DNA from: a bacterium
GTDB taxonomy: Bacteria > Zhuqueibacterota > QNDG01 > JABMRT01
Assembly (NCBI GenBank): GCA_016931355.1
Contig: JAFGEX010000343.1
Span: 1-41,813 of the forward strand
DNA length: 41,813 nucleotides
Direction: 5' to 3'
Shown here: positions 14,623 through 23,396 of the stretch, piece by piece
Position numbering within the stretch: position 1 is the stretch's first letter
How the letters are laid out: each line of letters starts with the position of its first letter
Notes under the pieces: model-generated
Told to the model about the DNA's origin: nothing
What the model saw: the letters and a program-made list of their open reading frames with translations, nothing else
The model's database searches: none
Made by a program: the position numbers and the translations under genes

Positions 14623-15555
14623 ATGAAACGGAAACCATTCGGAATGGCGGCAGGCCTGCTGTGCCTGCTTTTCATCGCGTTAAAAATCGGAGCCCAGGAC
14701 AACATGAAACAGAAACCATTGACCCGGGAAGAGGAGCGGGTGATTCTCCACAAAGGGACGGAGGCGCCCTTTACAGGCGAATACGTCGATCATCATGAAA
14801 AAGGAACGTATGTGTGCAGGCAATGCGGTGCGGCTCTCTACAAGTCCGAGGACAAGTTCGAATCCCATTGCGGGTGGCCCTCCTTCGACGACGAGATCGA
14901 GGGCGCGGTGAAACGCGTCCCGGACCGGGACGGGATGCGGACGGAAATCGTATGCGCGAAATGCGGCGGGCATCTCGGACATGTTTTTCTCAATGAAGGG
15001 TTCACTTCAAAGAACACGCGGCATTGCGTGAATTCGATTTCCATGGATTTCATCCCAGCCGCTTCTGCTGCTGCAGAAGAGACGGCTGTATTCGCGGGCG
15101 GCTGTTTCTGGGGCGTGGAGCATCATTTCGCCGGGAAGAAAGGTGTGATTTCAACAGAGGTCGGGTACACGGGCGGGCATACTCAGAATCCGACCTACGA
15201 GGAGGTGTGTTCGCACGGCACAGGCCACGCGGAGGCGCTCAAGGTCGTATTCGATCCCTCGCAAACCTCTTTCGAGGAATTGGCCAAACTGTTCTTCGAA
15301 ATACACGATCCCACGCAGGTAAACCGCCAGGGCCCGGACATCGGAGACCAGTACCGAAGCCAAATATTCTATCAGAGCGAATCGCAAAAAAAGACGGCTG
15401 AAAAACTGATACGCATCCTGGTGGAAAAGGGATTGCGCATCGCCACGAAGCTCACGAAGGCGGGCGAATTCTGGAAGGCGGAGGACTACCACCAGGATTA
15501 TTACGAGAAAACCGGAAAGCAGCCTTACTGCCATGTGTACACGAAGCGGTTCTGA
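14623..15555 (+). CDS. msrBA: Exported bifunctional methionine sulfoxide reductase MsrB-MsrA
   Basis: The ATG at 14623 (AAGGGG upstream) gives 310 residues with a signal peptide, MKRKPFGMAAGLLCLLFIALKIGAQ, so the enzyme is probably periplasmic. Residues about 33-145 are MsrB: zinc cysteines C65/C68 and C111/C114, HCGWPSF, HLGHVF and catalytic Cys135 in RHCVNS. Residues about 153-308 are MsrA with catalytic Cys161 in GGCFWG and the downstream YTGGHTQNPTYEEVCSHGTGHAE segment. The two domains reduce methionine-R- and -S-sulfoxide respectively. The B-then-A order is the reverse of the common PilB/MsrAB arrangement. It stands alone on its strand. A G-quadruplex motif begins 8 bases after its stop. 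Confidence 0.95.
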   Translation: MKRKPFGMAAGLLCLLFIALKIGAQDNMKQKPLTREEERVILHKGTEAPFTGEYVDHHEKGTYVCRQCGAALYKSEDKFESHCGWPSFDDEIEGAVKRVPDRDGMRTEIVCAKCGGHLGHVFLNEGFTSKNTRHCVNSISMDFIPAASAAAEETAVFAGGCFWGVEHHFAGKKGVISTEVGYTGGHTQNPTYEEVCSHGTGHAEALKVVFDPSQTSFEELAKLFFEIHDPTQVNRQGPDIGDQYRSQIFYQSESQKKTAEKLIRILVEKGLRIATKLTKAGEFWKAEDYHQDYYEKTGKQPYCHVYTKRF

Positions 15556-15562
15556 GCAGAAC

Positions 15563-15587
15563 GGGGATCGGGGACCGGGGATAGGGG
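15563..15587 (+). other. Perfect four-run G-quadruplex motif
   Basis: Four GGGG runs are separated by the three-base loops ATC, ACC and ATA. This fits the strongest class of intramolecular G4 motif and lies just after the msrBA stop codon on the sense strand. It is also a short heptamer-like repeat (GGGGAYN), so slippage may have created it. Confidence 0.8.
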
Positions 15588-15921
15588 TTCGGGAAAGATG
15601 CGCTTCAAGCATCGAAGGGGTTTGGAAAATTTTCCTCCGGGAGGTCAGCCCATTACCGATGCTTCATGTGCACAAAGGTTTGGACTGGTCAGCGAAGGGG
15701 AAGACCTACCGGAGGTGATGGTATCAGATCTTTCAATAAATCTGAAATCGTGAATCTGCTATCTGGATTCTGAGATAATTTTGGGGACGCTGTCATCCCG
15801 GGCCAACAGGGCAGGCAGATTTACAGTCCTGGTTGAGATTCCTCAATGCCTTCGGTGCATACAAGCCTCACGCCCGGGATACAGGGAGGGAATTACCGGA
15901 GGATTCATTTCTGACGATGCA
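15588..15921. other. Intergenic stretch between convergent msrBA and PHP genes
   Basis: Apart from the G-quadruplex motif at its start I see no gene, repeat copy or clear terminator here. The ORF at 15533-15718 crosses the end of msrBA and has no coding character. Confidence 0.5.
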
Positions 15922-16914
15922 TCACCGCACGACAAACACCGGCTGCATCCATGCAGCGCGCCCCTTTGAATCCGTGATTTTCGCGCGTACGTAATTTCTT
16001 TCGTCTGACAGATGATAAACGGCAGGATTTCTTTTTGTCGAACGCAGGATTTTCCCGCCCGAACCGATGAACTCGGTTTTATATTCCAGCCCCGCTTCCC
16101 GCTCGATCAAAATCTCGATTTTCCGTTGCTGAATGTGGAGATTCCGGATCCCGACTCCTGTGCTGGAATAGAAAAGCCCGGATTCGAGGCTCCTGAGTAT
16201 GTCCTCCGGTTCCAGCCGCATCGCCTGAACAACGATCCATCCCCTGCCCGGATTGGAAAGTTCCGGCGAGAACCTCTTATACTCATGGCCGTCGTCCGAG
16301 GCGATGCCGTACATGCGCCTGCCCGAAGTGAGCACGAAATCCCAGACTTCCTCCAGTCCCGGATGGTTTTCATCCCCCTCATTGTTGGTGCCCGGGCACC
16401 CGTTGTACAGTTCGAACAAATTGCAGTTTTCCGCGCCGGACAGGGCGTACCGGTCCAGCCTCCACTGGAAATTCGGATGATTGATCACAGGGACGCCGTT
16501 CTGCCTGCGCACATCATCGATCAATTCCTGGAGCACTGTGGATACGGTTTCGCCATGCCAGGGCAGTATCGCTTCGCGGATGTTAAGGCCGTTGATTTCG
16601 AGCAGGTCCTCTCCGGAATATCCCATGATTTCCTCTCCCGGCATGAGAAGAAACGAGGAGTCCGCGAGAGCGGTCAGTTCCGGCGGGTATGTGACGACGG
16701 AGTGATCCGTGATAACGAGGAATGAATAGCCGCGGTCCTTGTACCATTGCGCGACCCCCGGCACTGTGGAATCACTTTCCCCCTCGCGCGCATGTGTGTG
16801 CGTATTGCCCTTGTACCAGCGCATGCCCGCCGTGTCGCGGATTTCGAAACGAAGGCGAGGGGAGGTGCAGTATATAATAAAAAGGAGGATGAACAGGATT
16901 GAATACCGTTTCAT
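15922..16914 (-). CDS. Membrane-anchored or exported PHP-domain metallohydrolase
   Basis: 330 residues with the PHP/CehA-like metal-binding pattern: KGNTHTHAREG near residue 36, FLVITDHSVVTYP, MPGEEIMGY, VPVINHPNFQW and GIASDDGHEYK. These histidines, aspartates and glutamate would bind two or three metals for phosphoester or related hydrolysis. The N terminus MKRYSILFILLFIIYC is a hydrophobic export signal; the cysteine could be lipidated although tyrosine at -1 is not a normal lipobox residue. The C-terminal 80 residues look like a small beta-domain. AAAGGAAA precedes the ATG. It follows the ATPase gene by 65 bases on the same strand but a functional link is not evident. Confidence 0.85.
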   Translation of the reverse strand: MKRYSILFILLFIIYCTSPRLRFEIRDTAGMRWYKGNTHTHAREGESDSTVPGVAQWYKDRGYSFLVITDHSVVTYPPELTALADSSFLLMPGEEIMGYSGEDLLEINGLNIREAILPWHGETVSTVLQELIDDVRRQNGVPVINHPNFQWRLDRYALSGAENCNLFELYNGCPGTNNEGDENHPGLEEVWDFVLTSGRRMYGIASDDGHEYKRFSPELSNPGRGWIVVQAMRLEPEDILRSLESGLFYSSTGVGIRNLHIQQRKIEILIEREAGLEYKTEFIGSGGKILRSTKRNPAVYHLSDERNYVRAKITDSKGRAAWMQPVFVVR

Positions 16915-16979
16915 TCGATTTTCCTTTTCACTTTCAGCACGGCGTTCTCGTGATGTTGTCGATTCACGAACGGTTCCGG

Positions 16980-18488
16980 CTAAACCAGGAGCATCAACGA
17001 ACTCAACGGCAGGCTGACGATTCTCGGATCGTCGATCCGGGTTTCCTCGGTTTGTGTGACCAACAACCCGAAAGGCGCATTGTTCTGAGTTTTTTCTATG
17101 AAAGAGCGCAATCCCTCGGTATCCCGGAGGGGATCAATCCTGCGCTGGTACTTGACCTCAATGGGGATGCGCTTTGCGCCGATGGTAATGACAAAATCGA
17201 CTTCCGGTTCGTTCTTTCTTTCCGGAAAATGGGACAAATCCAGGCCACCAAGAGTGGATAGGACGGAGCCGGTCACGCTTTCGGCAATATATCCGGCCAT
17301 TGTCGTCAGATGCGGCTCATTCTGAAGCGCAGTCGGATCGAGGGGGATTTTTTCCTGCAGCCAGCTCATCCGAAGACCATGGTCGGCGAGACAGATTTTG
17401 GAAGCGCCTCGTTTCCTTTTCAGGCGTATTTCGAGCGGTGGGATGAGGCGGATGAGCAGGGTATTGTCAAGAAACTTCAAGTATTGAGTGATTCTATGAG
17501 GACCGACGTTTGCTCCGATGGCCCGATGAACCTCGCGGGCATAGGTTTCCGGCGGTGTGGATTGGCCCGCATAACGGCATGCGAGGCGGAATGTTTCTTC
17601 GAGCAATTGAGGATCCCGCTTGCGGCCTTTTTCTCCGATCCGCAGGTCATGCTGAATGACGCGCCTGATCACGTTTTCGTTGAGCTGATCCGCGATGTAC
17701 TCCCATTGGATATCCATCCTTTCATGACCGATGGGGTACCCGCCTCTCTCGGAGAACCATGAAAATGCCCGGTCTTTTTTGTCTTTTTTGTTTTCTCCAT
17801 GATTCTTCAGGTCGAGCCAGAAATCCTTGCGCGTCAGGGCTTCGAGCCCGTTTTCCTCCCAGAACGGATTTCCGAGATCGACAGAATGGAATTTTGCAAT
17901 GTCCGTCAGCGACAGGACGCCGGCGTCAATCGTGGAGATTCTTCCCGCAAGGCTGTCCCTGCCCATTTCGAGCCTCAAGGCCGAACTGCCGGTGACGATC
18001 ATTTGAAGCGTGGAATGATCGACGAGAAATTTCAATTGCGCATCCCAATCTTCGAGATTCTGGACCTCGTCCAAAAAAATGCATGCGGGCGTTCCGGCGT
18101 GGGCCGCTTCGTTTAAGGTCTTCCGGAGGACCGTTCTTTCATACCATTCCACAATTCGGAGAATGGGTTCGGAAAGCCGCTTGAAGGAGGGTATTTCCTC
18201 GAACTGCAGGCGCATGATTCGATCGGGCGCAATGCCCTTTTTCAGCAGATCGCTGATCATCTGTTTCTGGGCTACTGTTTTGCCGATCTGCCTGGGGCCT
18301 CGGACAATGACGATGGGTGCCAGCCGCCTTTCAAATCGTGTTTTCATCTGATCGACAAGGTGGCGCCGCGTTTCGGGCAGCACGGACATCGGCTTGTCCT
18401 GCCACCAGGGATTCATCTCCAGAATGTCCGAAACCAGAACATCGGAGAGTTCCATGCCGCTGAAGTAAAACGATTTATCTTCCTGCAT
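16980..18488 (-). CDS. AAA_14/DUF4143-family ATPase
   Basis: The ATG at 18488 follows AGGAGG by 7 bases and gives 502 residues. The N-terminal half is a P-loop ATPase: Walker A IVRGPRQIGKTV near residue 67, Walker B ACIFLDEVQNLED, and sensor VTGSSALRLEMGRDSLAGR. The C-terminal half matches DUF4143, ending in FPERKNEPEVDFVI and RIPIEVKYQ, a D-(x)n-E-x-K arrangement reminiscent of PD-(D/E)XK nucleases. This family is widespread, often present in many copies and highly mobile, with no settled role; links to defence or toxin-antitoxin function have been proposed. It lies downstream of a possible 80-residue ORF that shares the same promoter. Confidence 0.9.
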   Translation of the reverse strand: MQEDKSFYFSGMELSDVLVSDILEMNPWWQDKPMSVLPETRRHLVDQMKTRFERRLAPIVIVRGPRQIGKTVAQKQMISDLLKKGIAPDRIMRLQFEEIPSFKRLSEPILRIVEWYERTVLRKTLNEAAHAGTPACIFLDEVQNLEDWDAQLKFLVDHSTLQMIVTGSSALRLEMGRDSLAGRISTIDAGVLSLTDIAKFHSVDLGNPFWEENGLEALTRKDFWLDLKNHGENKKDKKDRAFSWFSERGGYPIGHERMDIQWEYIADQLNENVIRRVIQHDLRIGEKGRKRDPQLLEETFRLACRYAGQSTPPETYAREVHRAIGANVGPHRITQYLKFLDNTLLIRLIPPLEIRLKRKRGASKICLADHGLRMSWLQEKIPLDPTALQNEPHLTTMAGYIAESVTGSVLSTLGGLDLSHFPERKNEPEVDFVITIGAKRIPIEVKYQRRIDPLRDTEGLRSFIEKTQNNAPFGLLVTQTEETRIDDPRIVSLPLSSLMLLV

Positions 18489-18717
18489 GGTCCATCCTCC
18501 TGAAATCCAGGGCCAAATTCCCTGCAATCACGCCGGCTATCCGGTGTTTCTCATCCGTGCAGGACGGATAGAGAGCTGAAACCGCCGGGCCGGGTTGCCC
18601 TGATCGCATAATCTTTGCTTCCTGTGCGGAGATAACCTCTGAGGTGTCAGGGAAAAGGGCACTCCGGAGAAGCGTATTCGGCAGAAATTTTTTTTCGATT
18701 GTGTTCAGAGTTGTCAC
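18475..18717 (-). CDS. Possible small leader ORF ahead of the ATPase
   Basis: An 80-residue GTG-initiated frame begins 23 bases downstream of a strong promoter and overlaps the ATPase start by 14 bases. Its translation (MTTLNTIEKKFLPNTLLRSALFP and so on) matches nothing I recognise and its ribosome-binding site is weak. It could be a genuine small partner, a translated leader coupling to the ATPase, or simply untranslated leader. Overlap with the ATPase start would permit translational coupling. Confidence 0.35.
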   Translation of the reverse strand: MTTLNTIEKKFLPNTLLRSALFPDTSEVISAQEAKIMRSGQPGPAVSALYPSCTDEKHRIAGVIAGNLALDFRRMDHAGR

Positions 18718-18740
18718 TGTTGAGCTCTAATATTATTTGA

Positions 18741-18768
18741 ATTAAAATAAATCCATCGTCAATGTCAA
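18741..18768 (-). promoter_or_regulatory. Promoter of the ATPase transcript
   Basis: On the minus strand TTGACA (18763-18768) and TTTAAT (18741-18746) are separated by 16 bases, in an AT-rich segment that contrasts with its GC-rich surroundings. The transcript would begin about 18735, just ahead of the GTG at 18717. Confidence 0.7.
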
Positions 18769-18780
18769 GGCTGATTTTCT

Positions 18781-19190
18781 GATGCTCCAATCCCGGGGTG
18801 GGCCCCGGGGATCCGCTTGAAAACAAATCATGGATCCCGGGTTTTGATGCTTTCTGGTACTTTATGCATGGAGGAATCCTGTCTGGTGCACCGAATCACA
18901 GTTTTCCCGGGCACCCGGGATGACATTTCCTGGGATTCTTCAACCCCGGGGTTGACCCGGGAGATCGGGGTTGCACTCAGGAATCTTCGGGTGGATTCCC
19001 GATAAAAGATTTCTGGAATGACAGCAGGGTGATGCTCCCACCCCGGGGTGGACCCCGGGGTCTGTTCGACTCTGGATCCCGGATTTTGAGGTTCGCAGTC
19101 TCCTGGGGCATCAATGAATCATGACCGGAGCACAGAATCCACAAATCCGGCAGACCCGGGATGATTCTCCAACCCCGGGGTGCATCTTCC
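18781..19190. repeat. Duplicated GC-palindrome-rich intergenic unit
   Basis: Two diverged direct copies lie about 240-250 bases apart. GATGCTCC followed by a CCCCGGGG-rich pair starts at 18781 and 19031; TGGATCCCGG(G/A)TTTTGA occurs at 18831 and 19073; TTCT(T/C)CAACCCCGGGG occurs at 18937 and 19165. The units are rich in CCCGGG/CCCCGGGG palindromes and encode no credible protein. It differs in sequence from the dispersed 115-bp repeat. Confidence 0.7.
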
Positions 19191-19212
19191 AATTGATTTT
19201 CAAAAAAAAGTC

Positions 19213-19241
19213 TTGCAAATAACAGAAAATTTTTTTAAGAT
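19213..19241 (+). promoter_or_regulatory. Candidate promoter of the envelope operon
   Basis: TTGCAA (19213-19218) and TAAGAT (19236-19241) are spaced by 17 bases in an A/T-rich patch after the GC-rich repeats. The -10 is a moderate match. The AAACGTTT site at 19257 lies just downstream, a repressor-like position. Confidence 0.5.
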
Positions 19242-19252
19242 TGATTCACACA

Positions 19253-19307
19253 TCTTAAACGTTTTCGCTAACGATTAAGGAGGACGGGAAATGCCCCTTA
19301 AACGTTT
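19253..19307 (+). promoter_or_regulatory. Two LacI-like half-palindromes flanking the operon start
   Basis: The palindrome AAACGTTT, both times as part of CTTAAACGTTT, occurs at 19257-19264 and again at 19300-19307, the second inside the first codons of the barrel gene. The 43-base spacing is about four helical turns. LacI-family operators are typically palindromes centred on CG, so these are candidate operators, perhaps for the LacI-family regulator encoded at 26833. Confidence 0.45.
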
Positions 19308-19959
19308 GATTATTGGATTATTAGTCTGTATCCTGATCCCTGTTGAGTCATTCGGAAAATCCTGGACCTTCATTACAGGTGGCAGCTATGCGCAGAAATT
19401 TGGAGCGCAGAGCCAATACTGGAATGCAGGATTCAGCGCCGGCATATCCGGATTTCACCGTTTTTCCGATATCTGGTCCGCGGGACTGCGGCTGGGTTAC
19501 TGCCGCTGGACCCCGGACGGCTACAGGATGATGGACCTCGCCCCGCCGATACGCATGAAGGCCATTTACACGGTGCGCGTGGACGGAGTCGATTCCCTGG
19601 ATTATGACAATCTCTATCTGTTCGACAGCAAGTCCGGCGGTACAACGGTGCTGGAATTCGTTCCATCCGTCCGGTTCAAGGCGCTGAAGGATGCGGGCGA
19701 AACGCTGGCGCTGTCCGGGCAGGTTGGAGCCGGGCTTTTTATGATCCGCTCGGACGCCAGGGCGGTTGGAAGATACGGCCCGAATGTGGCGGAAGTCCGG
19801 CTGGATGAGGTGTCCGAGGTCAAACCGGGGATTCAACTGGGAATTTCCCTCGTGGTCAGGAAGCAGCTCGAATTCATGCCTCTGTGGACCTTTGTCTTCA
19901 CAGAATCGAATAGAAGATCCTATTTTCTGATGAACCTCGGATTCCTGTTTGAACTGTGA
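19291..19959 (+). CDS. Small outer-membrane beta-barrel protein
   Basis: 222 residues with signal peptide MPLKRLIIGLLVCILIPVESFGK and a strong AAGGAGG site 7 bases upstream of the ATG. The mature chain is a run of amphipathic strands (SWTFITGGSYAQKFGA, NAGFSAGISGFHRF, SAGLRLGYCRW, LALSGQVGAGLFMI, PGIQLGISLVVRKQLEFMPLW) and ends MNLGFLFEL, compatible with an eight- to ten-stranded barrel. No specific family is recognised. It opens a four-gene plus-strand group with a TonB-receptor-like protein, a secreted FlgD-tail protein and a PorV-like barrel, so it is likely part of the same surface system. Confidence 0.75.
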   Translation: MPLKRLIIGLLVCILIPVESFGKSWTFITGGSYAQKFGAQSQYWNAGFSAGISGFHRFSDIWSAGLRLGYCRWTPDGYRMMDLAPPIRMKAIYTVRVDGVDSLDYDNLYLFDSKSGGTTVLEFVPSVRFKALKDAGETLALSGQVGAGLFMIRSDARAVGRYGPNVAEVRLDEVSEVKPGIQLGISLVVRKQLEFMPLWTFVFTESNRRSYFLMNLGFLFEL

Positions 19960-20032
19960 TCCCGGCGCGGTCCGCTGCCGCGGCTTCCGCAGCAGCGCTT
20001 CAACCCGTTGGATGATTGGGAGACAAAAAGCC

Positions 20033-23000
20033 ATGAGTCGTTTCATCAATCGGATCGCAATGAGATGGGCCGTACTTCTGTTGGCCGCATGCCCGCTGTG
20101 GGCTCCCCGTTCGTTCTGCGCTACAACCGGCAAGATAGCCGGCCGGGTGACGGACGCCCAGACCGGGGATCCCCTGTCCGGGGCGAATGTGCTGGTTGTG
20201 GGGACAGCCCTGGGTGCGGCCTGCGACGGGGACGGGCGCTATTTCATCATCAATGTTCCGCCCGGCGTTTACGATATCCGCGTGAGCATGATGGGGTATG
20301 CGACCCTGACGAAAACCGGTGTCGAAGTGATGGTCAACCGGACCCAGGACATCCACTTCAACCTCAATCCCGCTGTGCTGGAGGGGCAGGAAGTGATTGT
20401 CGTGGCCGAGCGTCCGCTGGTGGAAATGGACGTGACCGGCAGCGAGATGGTGGTCAACGCCGCGGCCCTGGCGCGCACCCCCATCACGGAGATGGAGGAC
20501 GTGGTCCGGCAGCAGAGGGGCATTTTTTACACCGGGACGGTCACCTACATCCGGGGCGGCATCGGGAGCGAGGTTGCCTACAACATGGACGGCAATTCCA
20601 TGACCGGAGGCGTCCTGAGTGACAGCTGGAAGGGCATCAACACCACGGCCATACAGGAAGTATCCGTGATGACCGGAGGCTACAACGCGGAGTACGGAAA
20701 CGCCATGTCCGGCGTGGTCAATGTGGTGACCAAGGAGGCCAGGAGCGACCGGATCAACCTCAGCGGGACGCTCAAGTACAGGTACAGGCCGGCCGGCCAG
20801 TACCATTGGGGCCGGAACATGTTCGATCAAACGCTGAAAAAATACACGGATTTCGACCTGGCCTACTGGGAGAGCACGCTCGCGAAAAGGCCGGAAATGG
20901 GCGCCAACTATTTCAGGAGCTACTACGGCTGGCCGGAGGGCCGTACGCCGACCGTGGAGGAAGTGCATCAGGCCTTCCTGCATCAGGCGGACGGCAACAA
21001 AATACTGACGGATTACGTCAACCGGCCTGACCAGGAAGTGGAGGGAACCTTTTTCGGCTCTTTCGCCAGGAACACGAATTTCCTCCTTTCCGGAAATTAC
21101 AAGAAGGCCGTTTCGATCTATCCGACCCTCGAACCCTATCAGCCGGAATACAACGTGCAGGCCAAGTTCAACTGGCTCATATCCCCCAGCATCAAGCTGT
21201 CCTACAACCTGGTCAGCGGCTGGTACAAGAACTCGGCGTTCCGGCCGGACAACACGGCTACCAGCAGGGAGATGGGAACGGCCGGCGGCGGGGCTGTGCC
21301 GAACTGGATGCTCGATCCCTACATGGGGGGCGGTTACTGGTCCATGTGGGGCTCCACGTACGGCAGGGGCACGACCCGGTACAACATCGGCGTGCACACC
21401 TTGAAGTGGCAGCACACGCTGAGCCCTTCCACTTTTTACACCCTGAACCTGAATGTTTACCGGGACAGGATGTATATCATTCCGGACTATTCGCACGAGC
21501 GGCTTCCGGCTGCCAAGATCGACGAAAGCTGGGGCTGGCAGTCCCTCAACAACGCATTCAGCCTCGGCGGCGGGAGCCCCTATCCGTCCAATGTCCTGCG
21601 CTCCCAAAGCCTGTCTTTCGGCGGAGACCTCACCAGCCAGTTGCACAGGGCCCATCAGATCAAGAGCGGCGCGGTTCTCAAGCTGAACGACATGGATTAT
21701 GAGAGCATCGACGTGGCCCATTCCGGGATAGACAACTGCATTGTCACGACCAACATCTGGAAGGGGAGCCCGCTGGAAACGGCGTTCTACCTGCAGGACA
21801 AGATCGAATATTCCGGAATCACGCTGAACCTGGGCGTCCGCGTGGACGGATTCGACACGCGGCGGAAATTCCCGGAAAACCCGGTTTTCGATCCTCTCGG
21901 ACAGACCGCCGCATCGGGCTCGGACGGCCAGATGCCCACCAACAGCGCGGACCTGTGGTTCCTGAACCGCGATCTTCCGGATTACGCCCATTTTTACACG
22001 TATGACTCGCTCATGGCCGGCCTGGACCAGGCGGGCCTTTCCCGGGACGCCTGGATCCCCTCCATGCTGAGGGACCGCAACACGCTTTCCTCTGAATGGA
22101 AATGGGCGATTGCTCCCCGGATCGGAGTGTCCTTCCCGGTCACAGCCAGCTCGAAGATCCGGTTCAGCTACGGGCATTTCTATCAGAGGCCTGCCTGGAC
22201 CAAATTCTACGGCGCGCCGTTCCAGTTCACGCTTCCCTACAATAAAAAGACGCCGGATCCCCTGGCGGACGCGGCCGTGATTTTCCAGACGATTCATCCC
22301 GTGGGGGGCATGTACTGGGGCCAGCCTGGACTCACCTTTGAGAAGGCCATCCAATATGAATTCGGGTACGACCAGGATATTTTCGATGTCGTGCGACTCA
22401 ATTTGACCGCCTATTACAAGGACCAGACCCGCCTGACCCGGTTTTCGAACCGGCCCCTGCTGGATTACGGACAGGCGCATCAATTCGCTGCAGGCGGGGG
22501 CATCTCCCAGACCGGATTCGCGGGTGAGGACATCGCCATGGAGGTTGTGCCGGATCTCCAGAGGATGGGAAGCGGTTATGTGTACCTGTTCGCCAACGAC
22601 ATGTACAAGGATACGCGCGGCCTGGAATTAAACGTGGAGCGTCTTTTCAACAACCGCTGGTCCGCCTCCGTGACCTTCGACTACGGGTTGAGCTCCGGCG
22701 CCAAGTACGGATTCCAGTCCCTGAGCGCAAATCCGGAGGTCCAGTCCCTCATGGCGTTCGCGAACCAGGACGGCGAAACCAAGCTTCGCTGGCTCAGCAG
22801 TTACAAGCTCAAGGCCAATTTCAGCCTGGTCACGCCGAAAAAATTCCTGATCGCAATGGGGGACCTTTCCCTGGGATTGTACTACGAGTATTTCGCCGGA
22901 GACCAGTATACCTATTATGCAGTCGATTATACGGGCGTCCGGTATCCGGACAACAGGCGCTGGTACCCCCATCAGCGGACGGATCTGAAGATCAGCAAAC

Positions 23001-23224
23001 GGATCAAGTTCCGGGACATGAACACGGTATTGGGAGTCGACGTGATCAATTTGTTCAACAACTACGACCGTTATCTGCTCTCCGGCCAGGATCTGCAGAA
23101 CTGGGAGGAACAGGAGCAGATCCCCCTGCTCACACAAAGCGGGGAACCGCATGTCTGGCATTTTTACAGTTCCCTGTCCAATCCCAAACGGATGTTCTAT
23201 TTCACGGTCGCATTGGAATTTTAA
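20033..23224 (+). CDS. TonB-dependent-receptor-like outer-membrane protein
   Basis: The ATG at 20033 begins signal sequence MSRFINRIAMRWAVLLLAACPLWAPRSFCA (1063 residues). Residues about 35-115 form a CarboxypepD_reg-like beta-sandwich (GKIAGRVTDAQTGDPLSGANVLV ... PPGVYDIRVSMMGYAT). Residues about 120-230 form a plug domain (VAERPLVEMDVTGSEMV, YIRGGIGSEVAYNMDGNSMTGG, EVSVMTGGYNAEYGNAMSGVVNVVTKE). The rest is a large barrel ending RMFYFTVALEF. This architecture is common in FCB bacteria, where such proteins import or display large substrates; SusC is a relative. No SusD-like gene follows. The substrate is unknown; the co-encoded secreted and PorV-like proteins suggest a surface complex. Confidence 0.9.
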   Translation: MSRFINRIAMRWAVLLLAACPLWAPRSFCATTGKIAGRVTDAQTGDPLSGANVLVVGTALGAACDGDGRYFIINVPPGVYDIRVSMMGYATLTKTGVEVMVNRTQDIHFNLNPAVLEGQEVIVVAERPLVEMDVTGSEMVVNAAALARTPITEMEDVVRQQRGIFYTGTVTYIRGGIGSEVAYNMDGNSMTGGVLSDSWKGINTTAIQEVSVMTGGYNAEYGNAMSGVVNVVTKEARSDRINLSGTLKYRYRPAGQYHWGRNMFDQTLKKYTDFDLAYWESTLAKRPEMGANYFRSYYGWPEGRTPTVEEVHQAFLHQADGNKILTDYVNRPDQEVEGTFFGSFARNTNFLLSGNYKKAVSIYPTLEPYQPEYNVQAKFNWLISPSIKLSYNLVSGWYKNSAFRPDNTATSREMGTAGGGAVPNWMLDPYMGGGYWSMWGSTYGRGTTRYNIGVHTLKWQHTLSPSTFYTLNLNVYRDRMYIIPDYSHERLPAAKIDESWGWQSLNNAFSLGGGSPYPSNVLRSQSLSFGGDLTSQLHRAHQIKSGAVLKLNDMDYESIDVAHSGIDNCIVTTNIWKGSPLETAFYLQDKIEYSGITLNLGVRVDGFDTRRKFPENPVFDPLGQTAASGSDGQMPTNSADLWFLNRDLPDYAHFYTYDSLMAGLDQAGLSRDAWIPSMLRDRNTLSSEWKWAIAPRIGVSFPVTASSKIRFSYGHFYQRPAWTKFYGAPFQFTLPYNKKTPDPLADAAVIFQTIHPVGGMYWGQPGLTFEKAIQYEFGYDQDIFDVVRLNLTAYYKDQTRLTRFSNRPLLDYGQAHQFAAGGGISQTGFAGEDIAMEVVPDLQRMGSGYVYLFANDMYKDTRGLELNVERLFNNRWSASVTFDYGLSSGAKYGFQSLSANPEVQSLMAFANQDGETKLRWLSSYKLKANFSLVTPKKFLIAMGDLSLGLYYEYFAGDQYTYYAVDYTGVRYPDNRRWYPHQRTDLKISKRIKFRDMNTVLGVDVINLFNNYDRYLLSGQDLQNWEEQEQIPLLTQSGEPHVWHFYSSLSNPKRMFYFTVALEF

Positions 23225-23396
23225 CGCCGGATCGCCGCCGGTGATGCGGATTTGGGAGGCCTTGGTCCTTGAGGGAAAAGGGATAATGGCAGGCATATTC
23301 TGGAATCCGGCGCGCTTGGTTTCGGGCCGAACGGCATGTTCGAGCATTTTGACCAAACTGCAGGCCCAGCCTCAGGCAGAAAGCAAGGAGAGGTCC

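Noticed and set aside
18977-19192. 71-residue minus-strand ORF
   Set aside because: Its sequence follows the GC-palindrome repeat and resembles pseudo-peptides commonly called in intergenic repeats.
20000-22483. 827-residue minus-strand ORF
   Set aside because: It is the antisense shadow of the TonB-receptor-like gene, whose plus-strand translation has clear domains; the minus translation is His/Val/Gly/Arg-rich without family features.
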